A DNA stretch of 64,000 nucleotides from Exiguobacterium sp. s124. GTDB lineage: Bacteria; Bacillota; Bacilli; Exiguobacteriales; Exiguobacteriaceae. Positions 8,979-18,164 of this stretch are shown piece after piece (position 1 is the stretch's first letter; each line of letters starts with the position of its first letter). The stretch lies in NCBI RefSeq assembly GCF_018617485.1, contig NZ_JACSKH010000001.1:1674001-1738000 (forward strand), written 5' to 3'. Both the position numbers and the translations under genes were made by a program. The notes under the pieces are model-generated. The model worked only from the letters and a program-made list of their open reading frames with translations. It had not been told where the DNA came from and ran no database searches.

Positions 8979-10103
8979 TCATTGAATCATGACTGTACGG
9001 AAATAATGATCGAACAATTCGATGGCCACTTCAATCGCCCGTTCGTCCGGGTTGAGTGTTGATTGATGTAGACCCGATCCCATATCGTTCACACCGAGCC
9101 AAACCATGAACCCCGGAACTTGCTTCAGCATGTAACCGAAGTCTTCACCTGTCATGGCAGGGACACACGTCTTATACGAATATCCCACTTCTTCGACCGC
9201 TTCTTCGAATTGATAGAGGTAGCGCTCATCATTGACGACCTCATGATAGCGATTGCCGAACTCCAGGTCGATTTGAACGTTATACGTCATTTCGACACCG
9301 GCGATGATTTGACGGATTCGACTCTCGAGTACGACCATTTCTTTGTCAGACAGTGCGCGTACCGTTCCGTCTAACTTCGCCGTATCTGCAATGATGTTCT
9401 CTTTTGTTCCAGCTGCAATCTTTCCGATACTGACGACCGCACTACCCATGGGATCAATGTTCCGTGACACGATTGTTTGTAGTTGCATGATGAGGGCGGC
9501 TTGGACGATGACGGCATCGATTCCTGCGTGTGGGAAAGCGCCGTGCCCTCCTTTTCCATGAATCGTAATATGGAGTTCGCGTGCACTCGCGAATAATACG
9601 CCAGGTCTAGAGGCCACCATCCCAACCGGATATTCCGGTGCGACGTGTAATCCGAATAGGGCGTCCGGACGGAAGTGATAGAACAATTCAGATTTCGCCA
9701 TCGGTTCTGCCCCGCCCGGCCCTTCTTCAGCAGGTTGGAAGAAGACGACGAGATGGTGATTGAACGGGACTTCGACCGCCCGCTTAATCAATCCGAGCGC
9801 AATGGACATGTGAACGTCATGACCACATGCATGCATCATCCCTTCATGAATCGATGCAAATTCTAAACCCGTCTCCTCGGTAATCGGCAGCCCATCTATG
9901 TCGGCACGATACCCAATCGTTTTCTCACCGACAAGACCGTCTACGCGGACGAAGAGACCCGTCCGCCAATGGGTAATATGAACACGTGGCGAATCAAGCG
10001 AACGGATCAATTGCTCGAGTGTCGCTTGTGTTTTGAATTCTTCATATCCTGCTTCTGGAATTAAATGCAGTTGTCTTCTTGCTTCGATTGCCCAATTCAT
10101 CAT
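8979..10103 (-). CDS. dapL: N-acetyldiaminopimelate deacetylase
   Basis: M20-family metallo-amidohydrolase of the acetylase branch of lysine/diaminopimelate synthesis; it removes acetyl from N-acetyl-LL-diaminopimelate in the cytoplasm. Metal and catalytic motifs in order: YRADIDGLPITEETG, MHACGHD, AEEGPGGAEPM, GLHVAPEYPVG and a late LHQS. The 374 residues and motif wording fit Bacillus YkuR closely. Its start overlaps the stop of the upstream LysR gene by 4 nt (ATGA), so the two are translationally coupled. The acetyltransferase gene (dapH/ykuQ) that normally sits beside it is not here. Confidence 0.92.
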   Translation of the reverse strand: MMNWAIEARRQLHLIPEAGYEEFKTQATLEQLIRSLDSPRVHITHWRTGLFVRVDGLVGEKTIGYRADIDGLPITEETGLEFASIHEGMMHACGHDVHMSIALGLIKRAVEVPFNHHLVVFFQPAEEGPGGAEPMAKSELFYHFRPDALFGLHVAPEYPVGMVASRPGVLFASARELHITIHGKGGHGAFPHAGIDAVIVQAALIMQLQTIVSRNIDPMGSAVVSIGKIAAGTKENIIADTAKLDGTVRALSDKEMVVLESRIRQIIAGVEMTYNVQIDLEFGNRYHEVVNDERYLYQFEEAVEEVGYSYKTCVPAMTGEDFGYMLKQVPGFMVWLGVNDMGSGLHQSTLNPDERAIEVAIELFDHYFRTVMIQ

Positions 10104-10975
10104 TCAGTCTCCTTCGTAACTTCTTCAACAATGTCCCAAAATGCTTGAACTTGTGCCAATTCTAACATCGATTCTGTCGACAGCATCCATGTGTCCCGAA
10201 CGAGCGGCACGCCACCTGACGAGGTTAACGGAATCTTATTCATCTCATTGACATCTTTGATGGTGGACTCCGGTAAAATCGCAAAGCCGATTCCGTGCAA
10301 CGCCATCTGTTTGCATGTCTCAATCTGGTCGACGACGAGTGTGGTGAGCGGCGGGCTTGAAAAGCGCTCCTGCCACCATTCTAATATTTCCTGGTAATAT
10401 GTCGAGTCGCTCTTAAATTGAATGAACGAGCGCTCGTTATTTTTGAGTTGGGCGAGGTCTGTCATTTTCAAATCGACCAAGTGTAGAGAGTCGGAGAACA
10501 GCTTCATACGCTCCCCACGCCAATCCGGATTCCCCCGAATGATACCGATATGAAAATTCTCTTCGAGCATGTAACGCATCATCTCACTCGACCATCCAGT
10601 GACCAATTTGACTCGGACGGACGGATAACGCTCCACGAACGTCTTTAGCACTTTCGGGAGCCAGTACTGCCCCATGATGGAAGCGACCGCAATTTTTAAC
10701 GTCCCATATACTTCCCCTGGATTCGCGGTCAACTCGCTTCGTAGTTCTTGTTCCTCGCTGTACATTTTTTTAGCGAACTCGATGATTTTTTCCCCATCTG
10801 GCGTCAAGGCAAGACCACGAGTCGAACGGACAAAGATCTTTTTCCCCCATTGATGTTCGATGGTCACGAGCCGTTGACTGAGCGCCGGCTGGGAAACGAA
10901 TAATCGTTCCGCAGCTTTACGCATATTCAATTCTTCTGCAAGGATAATCAACACTTCTACTTCCGATACTTGCAT
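10100..10975 (-). CDS. ccpC: LysR-family regulator, CcpC-like
   Basis: Transcription factor of 291 residues. An N-terminal winged helix-turn-helix (NMRKAAERLFVSQPALSQRL, about residues 16-35) is followed by a substrate-binding domain. The sequence is strikingly close to Bacillus CcpC, the citrate-sensing repressor of citB and citZ (shared blocks LAVASI.GQ.WLPKVLKT, TGWSSEM, HIGIIRGNP, DQIETCKQMALHGIG). Bacillus also keeps ccpC close to the dap genes, which supports the assignment. Its divergent neighbour is a thiol oxidase gene, and a 15-bp LysR-type dyad lies between them. Confidence 0.85.
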   Translation of the reverse strand: MQVSEVEVLIILAEELNMRKAAERLFVSQPALSQRLVTIEHQWGKKIFVRSTRGLALTPDGEKIIEFAKKMYSEEQELRSELTANPGEVYGTLKIAVASIMGQYWLPKVLKTFVERYPSVRVKLVTGWSSEMMRYMLEENFHIGIIRGNPDWRGERMKLFSDSLHLVDLKMTDLAQLKNNERSFIQFKSDSTYYQEILEWWQERFSSPPLTTLVVDQIETCKQMALHGIGFAILPESTIKDVNEMNKIPLTSSGGVPLVRDTWMLSTESMLELAQVQAFWDIVEEVTKETE

Positions 10976-11010
10976 GACGTCACCTGTTTCTCTATCGTTT
11001 GAAAGATTGT

Positions 11011-11025
11011 ATACTGAATAAGTAT
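11011..11025. promoter_or_regulatory. LysR-type operator between ccpC and bdbC
   Basis: Perfect interrupted palindrome ATACT-N5-AGTAT, which also satisfies the T-N11-A rule for LysR regulators (T at 11012, A at 11024). It lies 36 nt before the ccpC start on the divergent side, a usual place for autoregulation. The binding protein is inferred. Confidence 0.6.
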
Positions 11026-11083
11026 TTGTTTCAATGTATCATATCATGTTTATGAATCAATTTGAGTATTAGGAGGAAATCTG

Positions 11084-11470
11084 ATGCAACGCCATCATTT
11101 CGCCTTTATCGTCGCCACTGTCGCGACGCTCGGCAGCCTATATTTTTCTGAAGTCATGCTCTTCTTACCATGTAAACTATGTTGGTTTCAACGCATCTTT
11201 ATGTATCCACTCGCCATCTACTACTTGACGATCATGCTGACCGCCCGTGACGTGAATCGATTATTCGTCGGCATCATGGCCGGTGCCGGATGGTGTATCA
11301 GTCTCTATCACGTCATTCTAGAGCGAATTCCGAACGGAGATGCCTTCTGCACGAATGACTGCCTCATTCGCTGGGTGAACTACTTCGGCTTCGTCACAAT
11401 CCCGCTACTCAGCTTCATCGCATTCACATGTATTTTGATGATTCAATTTGTCCCATTCAAAAAGGCGTGA
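11084..11470 (+). CDS. bdbC: disulfide bond formation protein, DsbB/BdbC family
   Basis: Membrane thiol oxidase that passes electrons from a periplasm-side thioredoxin-like partner to quinone. Only 128 residues, with four hydrophobic segments. The first cysteine pair is CKLC at about residues 31-34, followed by WFQR, a DsbB signature; the second pair (CTNDC) is in the next extracytoplasmic loop. An AGGAGG site precedes the ATG. No BdbD/DsbA partner is adjacent. It is divergent from ccpC. Confidence 0.9.
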   Translation: MQRHHFAFIVATVATLGSLYFSEVMLFLPCKLCWFQRIFMYPLAIYYLTIMLTARDVNRLFVGIMAGAGWCISLYHVILERIPNGDAFCTNDCLIRWVNYFGFVTIPLLSFIAFTCILMIQFVPFKKA

Positions 11471-11477
11471 GACACAG

Positions 11478-11515
11478 AAAAGGAGAAGCCGTCATGATGA
11501 CAGCCTCTCCTTTTT
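11478..11515. terminator. bidirectional terminator between bdbC and nadE
   Basis: AAAAGGAGA..GTCA TGA TGAC..TCTCCTTTTT inverted repeat, T-rich on both strands, between convergent genes; its right arm overlaps the nadE stop. Confidence 0.8.
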
Positions 11516-12329
11516 ATTGCCACCACTCGTCGTATAGAGAAGCAGGCATATGATGTTTGTGACGTGAACGTTTGAAAATCGTCTCGATTCGCTCTGCAAT
11601 CACTGGGTCGACAGACTTACCTTCTAAATAGTCATCGAGCTGGTCATACGTCATACCGAGTGCCACTTCGTCAGGAAGTCCCGGGCGACCATCTTCAAGG
11701 TCTGCTGTCGGGACTTTATAAATGACACGCTCATGCGCTTCTAGTTCATGAAGCAAAGCCTTCCCTTGACGTTTGTTTAAACCAGTCAACGGCGTGAGGT
11801 CACATGCCCCATCCCCATGCTTCGTGTAAAACCCTGTCACATATTCGGCTGCATGATCCGTACCGACGACGAGGGCGCCGAACGTCGCTGCGATATCATA
11901 CTGTGCTTTCATTCGCTCCCGTGCTTTCGTGTTCCCTTTATGGAAGTCACTCAATTCCAACCCAGTCGCTTGACGGAACGCTTCTACCGATGCATCGACG
12001 GCAGGTTTGATATTGACCGTGAGCGACTTGTCCGGGCGAATGAACTCAAGGGCGAGTTGCGCATCGTCTTCGTCATGTTGTTCACCATACGGTAACCTTA
12101 CCGCGTAAAACGTATAGTCTAAAGCTTCCTCCGCGCGAAGTTCTTCCATGGCGAGCTGACATAGTTTCCCTGCCAAACTTGAGTCCTGACCACCCGAAAT
12201 TCCGAGTACAAGACCTTTAGCGCCCGCACGTTTTACATACGCTTTTAAAAAATCGATTCGTTGACGAATCTCTGCTTTCGGATCGATGGTCGGCTTGACA
12301 TGTGTCGATTCGATAATATGTTGTTGCAT
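11514..12329 (-). CDS. nadE: ammonia-dependent NAD synthetase
   Basis: Catalyses the last step of NAD synthesis, adenylating and amidating nicotinate adenine dinucleotide with free ammonia. PP-loop motif [10 protein letters not shown] near residue 45 binds [22 protein letters not shown] is the characteristic substrate block, and [15 protein letters not shown] follows. There is no glutaminase domain. The start is the ATG at 12329 behind GGGAGGG; the longer frame to 12392 lacks a ribosome site. 271 residues is normal for this form. Confidence 0.95.
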   Translation of the reverse strand: MQQHIIESTHVKPTIDPKAEIRQRIDFLKAYVKRAGAKGLVLGISGGQDSSLAGKLCQLAMEELRAEEALDYTFYAVRLPYGEQHDEDDAQLALEFIRPDKSLTVNIKPAVDASVEAFRQATGLELSDFHKGNTKARERMKAQYDIAATFGALVVGTDHAAEYVTGFYTKHGDGACDLTPLTGLNKRQGKALLHELEAHERVIYKVPTADLEDGRPGLPDEVALGMTYDQLDDYLEGKSVDPVIAERIETIFKRSRHKHHMPASLYDEWWQ

Positions 12330-12413
12330 GAATGACCCTCCCATAATTCTCTCATTTCGTTTTATTGTCTGATAATTCACAAACCCCGTCAACTAGCGAC
12401 TCAAAAAAAGAAA

Positions 12414-12435
12414 GACGGAAACATTCGTTTCCGTC
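12414..12435 (-). terminator. terminator of the BsuPI lipoprotein gene
   Basis: A 9-bp perfect stem (GACGGAAAC / GTTTCCGTC) with a 4-nt loop, followed by a T-rich run on the minus strand. Confidence 0.85.
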
Positions 12436-12441
12436 TCGCAA

Positions 12442-13239
12442 TTATTGAATTTGGAATGAAGTGACGTCCCCACCGATTGGCGTCAATTCGAGGAAGAGTT
12501 TTTGTCCTTCTGCTGGCGCTTCATCGAGCAACACACCAAACGTGAAGCTTCCACCCGTCACTTCGGCAGCACCTTGTGCGTACAGGTTGTGGCCGTCTGA
12601 CACAGACCACTCAAACTCCACTTCTTCCGTGAAGCCACTGACTTGTATCATCGTACCATTCACATCGATTTTAACATCGCGGAACGCACCATCTGTTTGC
12701 GGTTCAGATGAAGGTGTTTCTTCCGGCGTTTCTGTCGTGTCCTCTTCTGGCTCTTCTACAGCTCGTTCAACAGTGAAAGAGGTCTCATCCGTCACAGCAA
12801 TCTCTGGTGCCCCATCGACTTGACCGAGCCCAATCACTTCGACCGAATATTCACCAGCCTCTAATTCATCTAACAGGAAGACCTCATCGAATATCTTTTG
12901 TTCATCCGCTTCCCACGTCTCTTCAATGATTGATTCCGTGAACATGAATTCACTACCATAGTCAAACACGGTTTCGTCACCTTGTTTGATAATCAACTGA
13001 TAACGCTGCGACGTATTGAATGTCACGTCCACGGCTTCTTTATTCGGGTTCGTCATTTTGATTGTTGCTGATAATGCATGGTCTTCTGAATCGTATGCCA
13101 CTTCCGTATCGAGCGTTAATGGAGATGGTGGTTCGGACGAATCACTGTTCACTTGACTCGGTTTCGCCTCTTCTTTTCCACATCCTGCTACGACTAGTAT
13201 GATTGCCGTCACCACGGCGAGTAACCAAGTTTTTTTCAT
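12442..13239 (-). CDS. lipoprotein with BsuPI-type domain
   Basis: Secreted lipoprotein of 265 residues. A lipoprotein signal ends in VVAGC, Cys about residue 20. Residues about 45-140 resemble the intracellular proteinase inhibitor BsuPI fold (beta sandwich, blocks ATIKMTNPN and SQRYQLIIKQG). An acidic Glu/Thr/Pro linker follows, then a second beta-rich domain to the end (ISG-like, VSGFTEEVEFEWSV). The start is the ATG at 13239, with AGGAGAG upstream; a longer frame adds seven residues without a site. The role is unknown; inhibition of an envelope protease is only a guess from the family. Confidence 0.75.
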   Translation of the reverse strand: MKKTWLLAVVTAIILVVAGCGKEEAKPSQVNSDSSEPPSPLTLDTEVAYDSEDHALSATIKMTNPNKEAVDVTFNTSQRYQLIIKQGDETVFDYGSEFMFTESIIEETWEADEQKIFDEVFLLDELEAGEYSVEVIGLGQVDGAPEIAVTDETSFTVERAVEEPEEDTTETPEETPSSEPQTDGAFRDVKIDVNGTMIQVSGFTEEVEFEWSVSDGHNLYAQGAAEVTGGSFTFGVLLDEAPAEGQKLFLELTPIGGDVTSFQIQ

Positions 13240-13266
13240 AGGGCCCACTCTCCTCAACAAAATAAA

Positions 13267-13306
13267 AAACGTCTACAACACTAGTGTATACAAAGTGCAG
13301 ACGTTT
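13267..13306 (-). terminator. terminator of the small gene at 13339
   Basis: Stem AAACGTCT / AGACGTTT with a 24-nt loop and T6 after it on the minus strand. Confidence 0.6.
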
Positions 13307-13338
13307 GTAATGATTTCCCTTATATCATTTACCTTTTT

Positions 13339-13533
13339 TTACGAAACTTCAACTTGTTCCATGTACTGTTGCCAACCGGTCATGAACAACGAATCAGCGA
13401 TATCGAGATCAGACCGGACTTGCGCCGAAATGGAGAACGTCTCACTATGCATCGATTCGAACGTGACGACCATCGTCTCTCCTACCACTTCTTTATAAGC
13501 TACAAGTTCAGGCGTTTCTGCAAACAACATCAT
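13339..13533 (-). CDS. small conserved-looking protein of unknown function
   Basis: A 64-residue acidic protein beginning MMLFAETPELVAYKE and ending in a Trp/Gln/Tyr-containing helix. It is not recognised. It is likely real because AAAGGAG lies 8 nt before the first of two adjacent ATGs (13533 and 13530), a terminator follows the stop, and it stands alone with no overlap. No membrane segment or signal is present. Confidence 0.55.
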   Translation of the reverse strand: MMLFAETPELVAYKEVVGETMVVTFESMHSETFSISAQVRSDLDIADSLFMTGWQQYMEQVEVS

Positions 13534-13694
13534 AAGTATGGCTCCTTTGTTCATCTGTGATAAACCTAGTGTACCAATCTGAAACCAAGATGCAGGTCCT
13601 ATCGTTCGACAGGGAAATCGTGACGTTTTACCTATTGTCGAAACGCTTACATCAAATGTTAGTCAAATGGTGAAATGTGCATAAATGATATTGA

Positions 13695-13732
13695 AAAAGA
13701 GAGGTAATCCGCCTTAAGGACCCCTCTCTCTT
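13695..13732 (-). terminator. terminator after the CvfC-like gene
   Basis: Stem AAGAGAGG / CCTCTCTCTT with an inner CCTTAAGG palindrome; a T run follows on the minus strand. Confidence 0.7.
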
Positions 13733-13778
13733 CCTAAAAATGTAAATAAAATTGATTCACTACATGTCGAACGAAATG

Positions 13779-14870
13779 TTACTTCGTACGGTTCGAAATT
13801 TGTTGCCACACTGTTCCAAGTGCCGTTTCCCCGCTTGTGATGCGCTCTTTCGCGAGTCGTGCCTGCAACGAAACTTCAAATTCACGGTCTTGTTCGGCAA
13901 CCGTTAAAGCCGATACAGCACGTTCGTCCCCACAATCAAATAAGAAACGGGCTGCACGCCAACGGACAAGTTTATTCTTATCTTTTAATGCCTCGATCAT
14001 CGAAGGTTGAGATTGAGGTAACGCCCAATCCGAGACCGTATCCCCAGCCGTACGTCGCACAATTGGAGAAGCGTCCACGAGCGCTTGTTCAATATATGTG
14101 ACATATTCCTCACGCCGTTCTTCAAACATCCCGATCATGACGACAGCTTGGCGGCGAATCGCCATCACGGAGTCTTCGAGTGCGCGACGGAAATAGACCA
14201 TGTTCTCGTCTCGGATCTCCAATTCATCCAAGAAAGCCATCCGGTCTTTCCAATTGTCAGATTGCAAGTGGTTCGCGTTTGCCTCGAAATCAGCCTCGCG
14301 CCCAAACGCTCGCGCCACGATGCGCTCAAGACGCTCCTGTGGATATGCAGCTTCTAATTCTTCTTGCGCGACGACACTGACTTCATCTAATTCACCATAG
14401 CGTGGGGCTTGTTCGCCCCAGCGCCGATCTTGTATGACATTCTTCACTTGTGCCTGAACTTCCATTGCAGCATCAACGAACCGTTTCGACAATCCGATTC
14501 GTTTTTCTTCATCCCCTTTGACGAGTTTCAACTGCATCGGGACGTCTAGCACGAACTGGACAGACACATGAACTGGTTCATAGTCCGTGTCCATCTGTGC
14601 GGATTCGACTTCTTCGACTTGTTCACCGAAGGCTCGTCGGATTTCATTCATCACGTCATGCCAGTCATGTTTCGGATGACGCTCGACGGCAAGAAAATCA
14701 GATACAGCGTAAACCGATTTTACGCCTCGAAGGCCAACGATTTCTTGAATGACCGCTGGAGCATCGGTACTCGCTTTGTCATACGTTGTCCCTCTTCCTT
14801 CAAACGGAGGGTCCACAATAATTTTCAAGTTATTCGGACTTGGAGTTGGTTCGATTGCTACTAGTTTCAT
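13779..14870 (-). CDS. conserved virulence factor C-like protein (Nfu_N plus HEAT repeats)
   Basis: Protein of 363 residues that resembles Staphylococcus CvfC and Bacillus YpgR. An N-terminal Nfu_N/scaffold-like domain (about 1-85, with PTPSPNNLKI and GVKSVYAVSDFLAVERHP) is followed by a linker and alpha-helical HEAT-like repeats from about 200 (RRQAVVMIGMF, VRRTAGDTVSDWA, VRWRAARFLFDCGD). The start is the ATG at 14870 with AGGTGATGAGG before it. Its molecular role is not established; family members affect virulence gene expression in Staphylococcus. Confidence 0.8.
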   Translation of the reverse strand: MKLVAIEPTPSPNNLKIIVDPPFEGRGTTYDKASTDAPAVIQEIVGLRGVKSVYAVSDFLAVERHPKHDWHDVMNEIRRAFGEQVEEVESAQMDTDYEPVHVSVQFVLDVPMQLKLVKGDEEKRIGLSKRFVDAAMEVQAQVKNVIQDRRWGEQAPRYGELDEVSVVAQEELEAAYPQERLERIVARAFGREADFEANANHLQSDNWKDRMAFLDELEIRDENMVYFRRALEDSVMAIRRQAVVMIGMFEERREEYVTYIEQALVDASPIVRRTAGDTVSDWALPQSQPSMIEALKDKNKLVRWRAARFLFDCGDERAVSALTVAEQDREFEVSLQARLAKERITSGETALGTVWQQISNRTK

Positions 14871-14911
14871 CCTCATCACCTCACTCTTCATCGTGACGAA
14901 AATGACAAAAA

Positions 14912-14934
14912 AACGCAAGCGAGTCGCTTGCGTT
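14912..14934 (-). terminator. terminator after the 79-residue gene
   Basis: Stem AACGCAAGC / GCTTGCGTT, loop GAGTC, with a T run after it on the minus strand. Confidence 0.85.
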
Positions 14935-14955
14935 CAATCACCCATTTATTCTTTT

Positions 14956-15195
14956 TTAGAACAACGCGATAAACTGTTGGAGCGAGTACGTGACCCCATC
15001 CACAGTAAATGTGTCATCCTCTGAAATCGGTTCAAGGAAGAAACGTTTTTCACCATTCTCTTTTACGTAACCAAAAATATGATTGGATTGATAGAACAAT
15101 TCAACAATCGTCATCCGACCAAACGTCATACCATCGTTCATTACCGCCCGATCACCTAATTCGCCGCCATTGTACAGTTCGATGTAAGTTTCCAT
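14956..15195 (-). CDS. small protein of unknown function
   Basis: 79 residues beginning METYIELYNGGELGDRAV; mixed beta-strand-like pattern, slightly acidic, no membrane segment. The ATG at 15195 has AGGAG 9 nt upstream and a strong terminator follows the stop, which supports a real monocistronic gene. A longer frame to 15243 has no ribosome site. Not recognised. Confidence 0.6.
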   Translation of the reverse strand: METYIELYNGGELGDRAVMNDGMTFGRMTIVELFYQSNHIFGYVKENGEKRFFLEPISEDDTFTVDGVTYSLQQFIALF

Positions 15196-15263
15196 TTTGG
15201 TGTCGCTCCTCTTGTGTTTGTTTTCACAATTCCTTTCTATCAAACAAAAAGGGCGACTTCAAG

Positions 15264-15824
15264 TTAATTTTTTGCGTTACGCTTCCAAAAATCAATCCAT
15301 TTACGATACTCAGATAATGTTTTGTTAATTTGATGAATCGATTTCTCATCATGTAATCCGATATCATCAATCTTCTCTTTGCAATGTGTGATGAAAATTT
15401 CATTTCCTGGTAAAACATTCGCACGATTTGTGGCAAATACTTGTCGGAGATGAATTTGACATCTGGCCGTACCGAGTATGCCCGGCGAAGCGCCCGCAAT
15501 CATGACGGGCTTTTCTCGGAGTGGGGTCCCCGGCTCGAGTGAGAGCCAGTCGATCGCATTCTTCAGTACGCCTGGAATGCTATGGTTATATTCAGGTGTG
15601 ACGATCAATATCCCATCAGCTTCTCGGACGGCTTGCTTCAAAGCGGCTACAACTTCCGGCTCATCCGGATCGATTAAATCGTCGTTAAACAACGGAAGTT
15701 CGATGGAAACGACATCGATGTCAAAATCATCTTGAGCCAGCTCAATAATCGAATGTAAAAGTGCTGTGTTGAAAGATTGTTTTCGAAGACTACCCGACAT
15801 CGCAATTAATTTATACTTTTCCAT
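15264..15824 (-). CDS. NADPH-dependent FMN reductase
   Basis: Flavodoxin-fold quinone/chromate/azo reductase family, 186 residues. FMN phosphate loop GSLRKQSFN at about residues 11-19 and the family motif PEYNHS at about 77-82 that contacts the isoalloxazine. It is the last gene of a three-gene operon: its start overlaps the hydrolase stop by 14 nt. Physiological electron acceptor unknown. Confidence 0.88.
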   Translation of the reverse strand: MEKYKLIAMSGSLRKQSFNTALLHSIIELAQDDFDIDVVSIELPLFNDDLIDPDEPEVVAALKQAVREADGILIVTPEYNHSIPGVLKNAIDWLSLEPGTPLREKPVMIAGASPGILGTARCQIHLRQVFATNRANVLPGNEIFITHCKEKIDDIGLHDEKSIHQINKTLSEYRKWIDFWKRNAKN

Positions 15825-16530
15825 GCTTCACCTCCCGCATCCACTGATTCACAATCTCCGCTTCTTCTTCAGGGGCTTCGATCATTCCCATGTGGCTATA
15901 AGGTACAACGGCTTTCTTGTGACGATTCGCACCTAAAAACGCCCGTGCCTCGTCCATATTCGGATCTTTCTCCCCATAAATGAATAAACCCGGGAGTTCG
16001 GTCGCCTGAACAGTACCCACTTCATCTTCACGGTCACGAATTGCTCGTTGTGCATTCACAATACCTTCCACAGACATCTCATATCCAATCTCAATCGCCC
16101 GTTGAATAAGTGTTGGATCGGAATCATCCGAGAAAACGTTCGGAATCATCCCATCAATAAATGGCTTCACACCCTCTTCGATGACTTTGTTGATTGCCCC
16201 GTTCCGTTTTTCTTTCGCTTCTTCTGTATCAGAGGCGGCAGTTGAATGAAGCAATCCAAATCCGGATAATTCTTCACCGTAGCGACGCACGAGATTGGTC
16301 GTCACGTATCCTCCGAAGGAATGTCCGAGGACGAACGGTTTTTCAAGATTTCGAAGTCGAATCTCTTCGATGACCCAGTTTGCAAACTGGTCCATCGTCT
16401 CTGGTCCGACTTCCGTCCCTGCATGCCCCGGCAGTGTGAGGGCATGGACTTCTGCATTCAATAACGGTTCCATTCGTTCAAAATACTTTGGCGAACCGCA
16501 CAATCCGTGTATCAATACGAGTTCCTTCAT
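15811..16530 (-). CDS. alpha/beta hydrolase
   Basis: Serine hydrolase of 239 residues. Oxyanion segment LIHGLCGSP, nucleophile elbow LGHSFGGYV, acid in FIYGEKDP and His in VPYSHMGM. The ATG at 16530 overlaps the stop of the upstream acetyltransferase (ATGA), so it is coupled to it; the longer frame to 16557 runs inside that gene. The substrate cannot be read from sequence. Confidence 0.85.
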   Translation of the reverse strand: MKELVLIHGLCGSPKYFERMEPLLNAEVHALTLPGHAGTEVGPETMDQFANWVIEEIRLRNLEKPFVLGHSFGGYVTTNLVRRYGEELSGFGLLHSTAASDTEEAKEKRNGAINKVIEEGVKPFIDGMIPNVFSDDSDPTLIQRAIEIGYEMSVEGIVNAQRAIRDREDEVGTVQATELPGLFIYGEKDPNMDEARAFLGANRHKKAVVPYSHMGMIEAPEEEAEIVNQWMREVKHGKV

Positions 16531-17102
16531 ATCATCAAATGCTCCTTTTCTTCCCATTCTGTTTTGAGTAGTCGATACATCGTCAAATCCATGAATCGAC
16601 CATGGCTATATGCATAATCATGTAATAAGCCCTCTTCTATGAATCCAAGTTTTTGTACGAGGCGATTCGAACCCTCATTCCCTGGTGCAACCAAGGCGGA
16701 GATGCGATGAAACTTGAACTCTTCAAATCCATGTTGGATGACAGCAGTCGCCGCTTCGAAAGCCACCCCTTGTCTCCAATAATGGGGGGAGACTTCAAAA
16801 CCGATTTCAGCCCGGTAATATTGAGGCGTCCAATTATGAAATCCGATTGTCCCGACTAACTCGTTTGTCAATCGATCACAAATGGCCCAGCGAATCGCTT
16901 TTCCTTGTTGAAATTGATCTTTGAAGTATGCGATGACATTTTTCGCCTCATAGACTGCAAGCAACGGGTCCGACCCGTAGTATCGCATTACTTCTTCAGT
17001 CGATAAAATGGTATAAAGTGCTCTAGCATCACGCGGTTCTAGCTCTCGCAGGATAAACCGGGGCGTAGCGAGCTCAGGAAAACTACGTTTTAATCCCCAC
17101 AT
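16527..17102 (-). CDS. GNAT N-acetyltransferase, RimJ/RimL type
   Basis: 191 residues with the RimJ/RimL signature: TPRFILRELEPRDA at the N-terminus, motif A for acetyl-CoA in SPHYWRQGVAFEAA and a late NEGSNRLVQKLGF segment. It acetylates an alpha-amine of a protein or a small amine; the target is unknown. It is the first gene of an operon with the alpha/beta hydrolase and FMN reductase. Confidence 0.88.
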   Translation of the reverse strand: MWGLKRSFPELATPRFILRELEPRDARALYTILSTEEVMRYYGSDPLLAVYEAKNVIAYFKDQFQQGKAIRWAICDRLTNELVGTIGFHNWTPQYYRAEIGFEVSPHYWRQGVAFEAATAVIQHGFEEFKFHRISALVAPGNEGSNRLVQKLGFIEEGLLHDYAYSHGRFMDLTMYRLLKTEWEEKEHLMI

Positions 17103-17251
17103 GTGGAACCCGCCTTTCCTATTCGTTTCCTCAAGTATACTTCTCTTTTCCCAAATGTATCGAACTCAACCCTCTCGAACCGTCTCAAGATAGCGGAAAT
17201 CATGTGTTTTTGCTACTATGAATGTAGTATGTCAAACTGAGGGGATACCAT

Positions 17252-17983
17252 ATGTCAAAACAACTCTTTTATTTAAAACAAGACCGAGATGTTCAGCGCT
17301 TTACGCTACATGGGGTTACGTTAGCTGATGTGACAGAGGCACTTTCTGTCACGAGACCGATGATTATTTGTCGAACCGATATTAAAGGAATGAGACAATC
17401 TTCTAGGTCACGATTCCGATATATCGAAGCGCATGAGCTCTCTTCATTCTCGTCTAAGTATTTAAATAACCAGACGACATTCACTGCAATTGATTTCCCG
17501 GACTATAACACGCTTGAGACGTTGTCCGATCATGAAATCGCAGAGATCCTATTTTTAAGTCATATGGAGCGTGGTATCAAGAAACCGTTTTTGGATTCGC
17601 TTGATAACGAGATTGTGTTCTTCAATGAAGCAAACGATCGTCACAGCAGTCTCTACATCCGCGATTGGTCGACAATCAATCGTTTCGTTCAAAATATGTT
17701 GCAAAGCAAGCTAGACCGCGATATCCGAAACATTAGTTTCGTCCCAATCCCGCTTCCTGTCATCGATGAGCTGCTCGATTTGGCACCTCAAGGACTGATC
17801 ATCGATTTTGATCACACGAAACGAAGTCTGTTCAATCGCCAAATCGTCATTTCCTTCTATGTGGCCGGTCGTTATGAAGATATGTCCGTCCTCGAAGAAG
17901 ACTTTGACGCCAAAAAGGAATCAATCGCGCTGAAAGGACAGTTGTTGTACCGTCGTCGTACATGGCACATTGAACGGTTATAA
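17252..17983 (+). CDS. protein of unknown function, 243 residues
   Basis: Soluble-looking protein, not recognised. The N-terminal 60 residues are basic with SRSRFRYIEAHELSSFSSKYL; the middle is acidic (DHEIAEILFLSHMERG); the end is again basic (YRRRTWHIERL). No signal, membrane span or catalytic motif stands out. AGGGGAT-like site before the ATG, own terminator after the stop, and divergent from the acetyltransferase operon, so it is monocistronic. Confidence 0.7.
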   Translation: MSKQLFYLKQDRDVQRFTLHGVTLADVTEALSVTRPMIICRTDIKGMRQSSRSRFRYIEAHELSSFSSKYLNNQTTFTAIDFPDYNTLETLSDHEIAEILFLSHMERGIKKPFLDSLDNEIVFFNEANDRHSSLYIRDWSTINRFVQNMLQSKLDRDIRNISFVPIPLPVIDELLDLAPQGLIIDFDHTKRSLFNRQIVISFYVAGRYEDMSVLEEDFDAKKESIALKGQLLYRRRTWHIERL

Positions 17984-18008
17984 GGTCATGGATGTATAGA
18001 ACGCAATC

Positions 18009-18035
18009 GAACCTCTGAAAATGAGGTTCTTTTTT
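18009..18035 (+). terminator. terminator of the 243-residue gene
   Basis: Stem GAACCTC / GAGGTTC, 7-nt loop and T6 directly after. Confidence 0.85.
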
Positions 18036-18164
18036 GTTATTTTCAGCCCGATTGTTTCAAGTCAATTCCCTTCAAGAATGGGTGTGAACGCTATTCTTAA
18101 AAATTGATAACAAATTGTCTTAATTTTTTGTTAAATTAACACTTTTCTTTTTCGGACAAGGCGT

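Noticed and set aside
8678-8992. 104-codon plus-strand frame over the cydA upstream region
   Set aside because: Overlaps cydA and the dapL terminator, has no ribosome site and looks like a chance frame.
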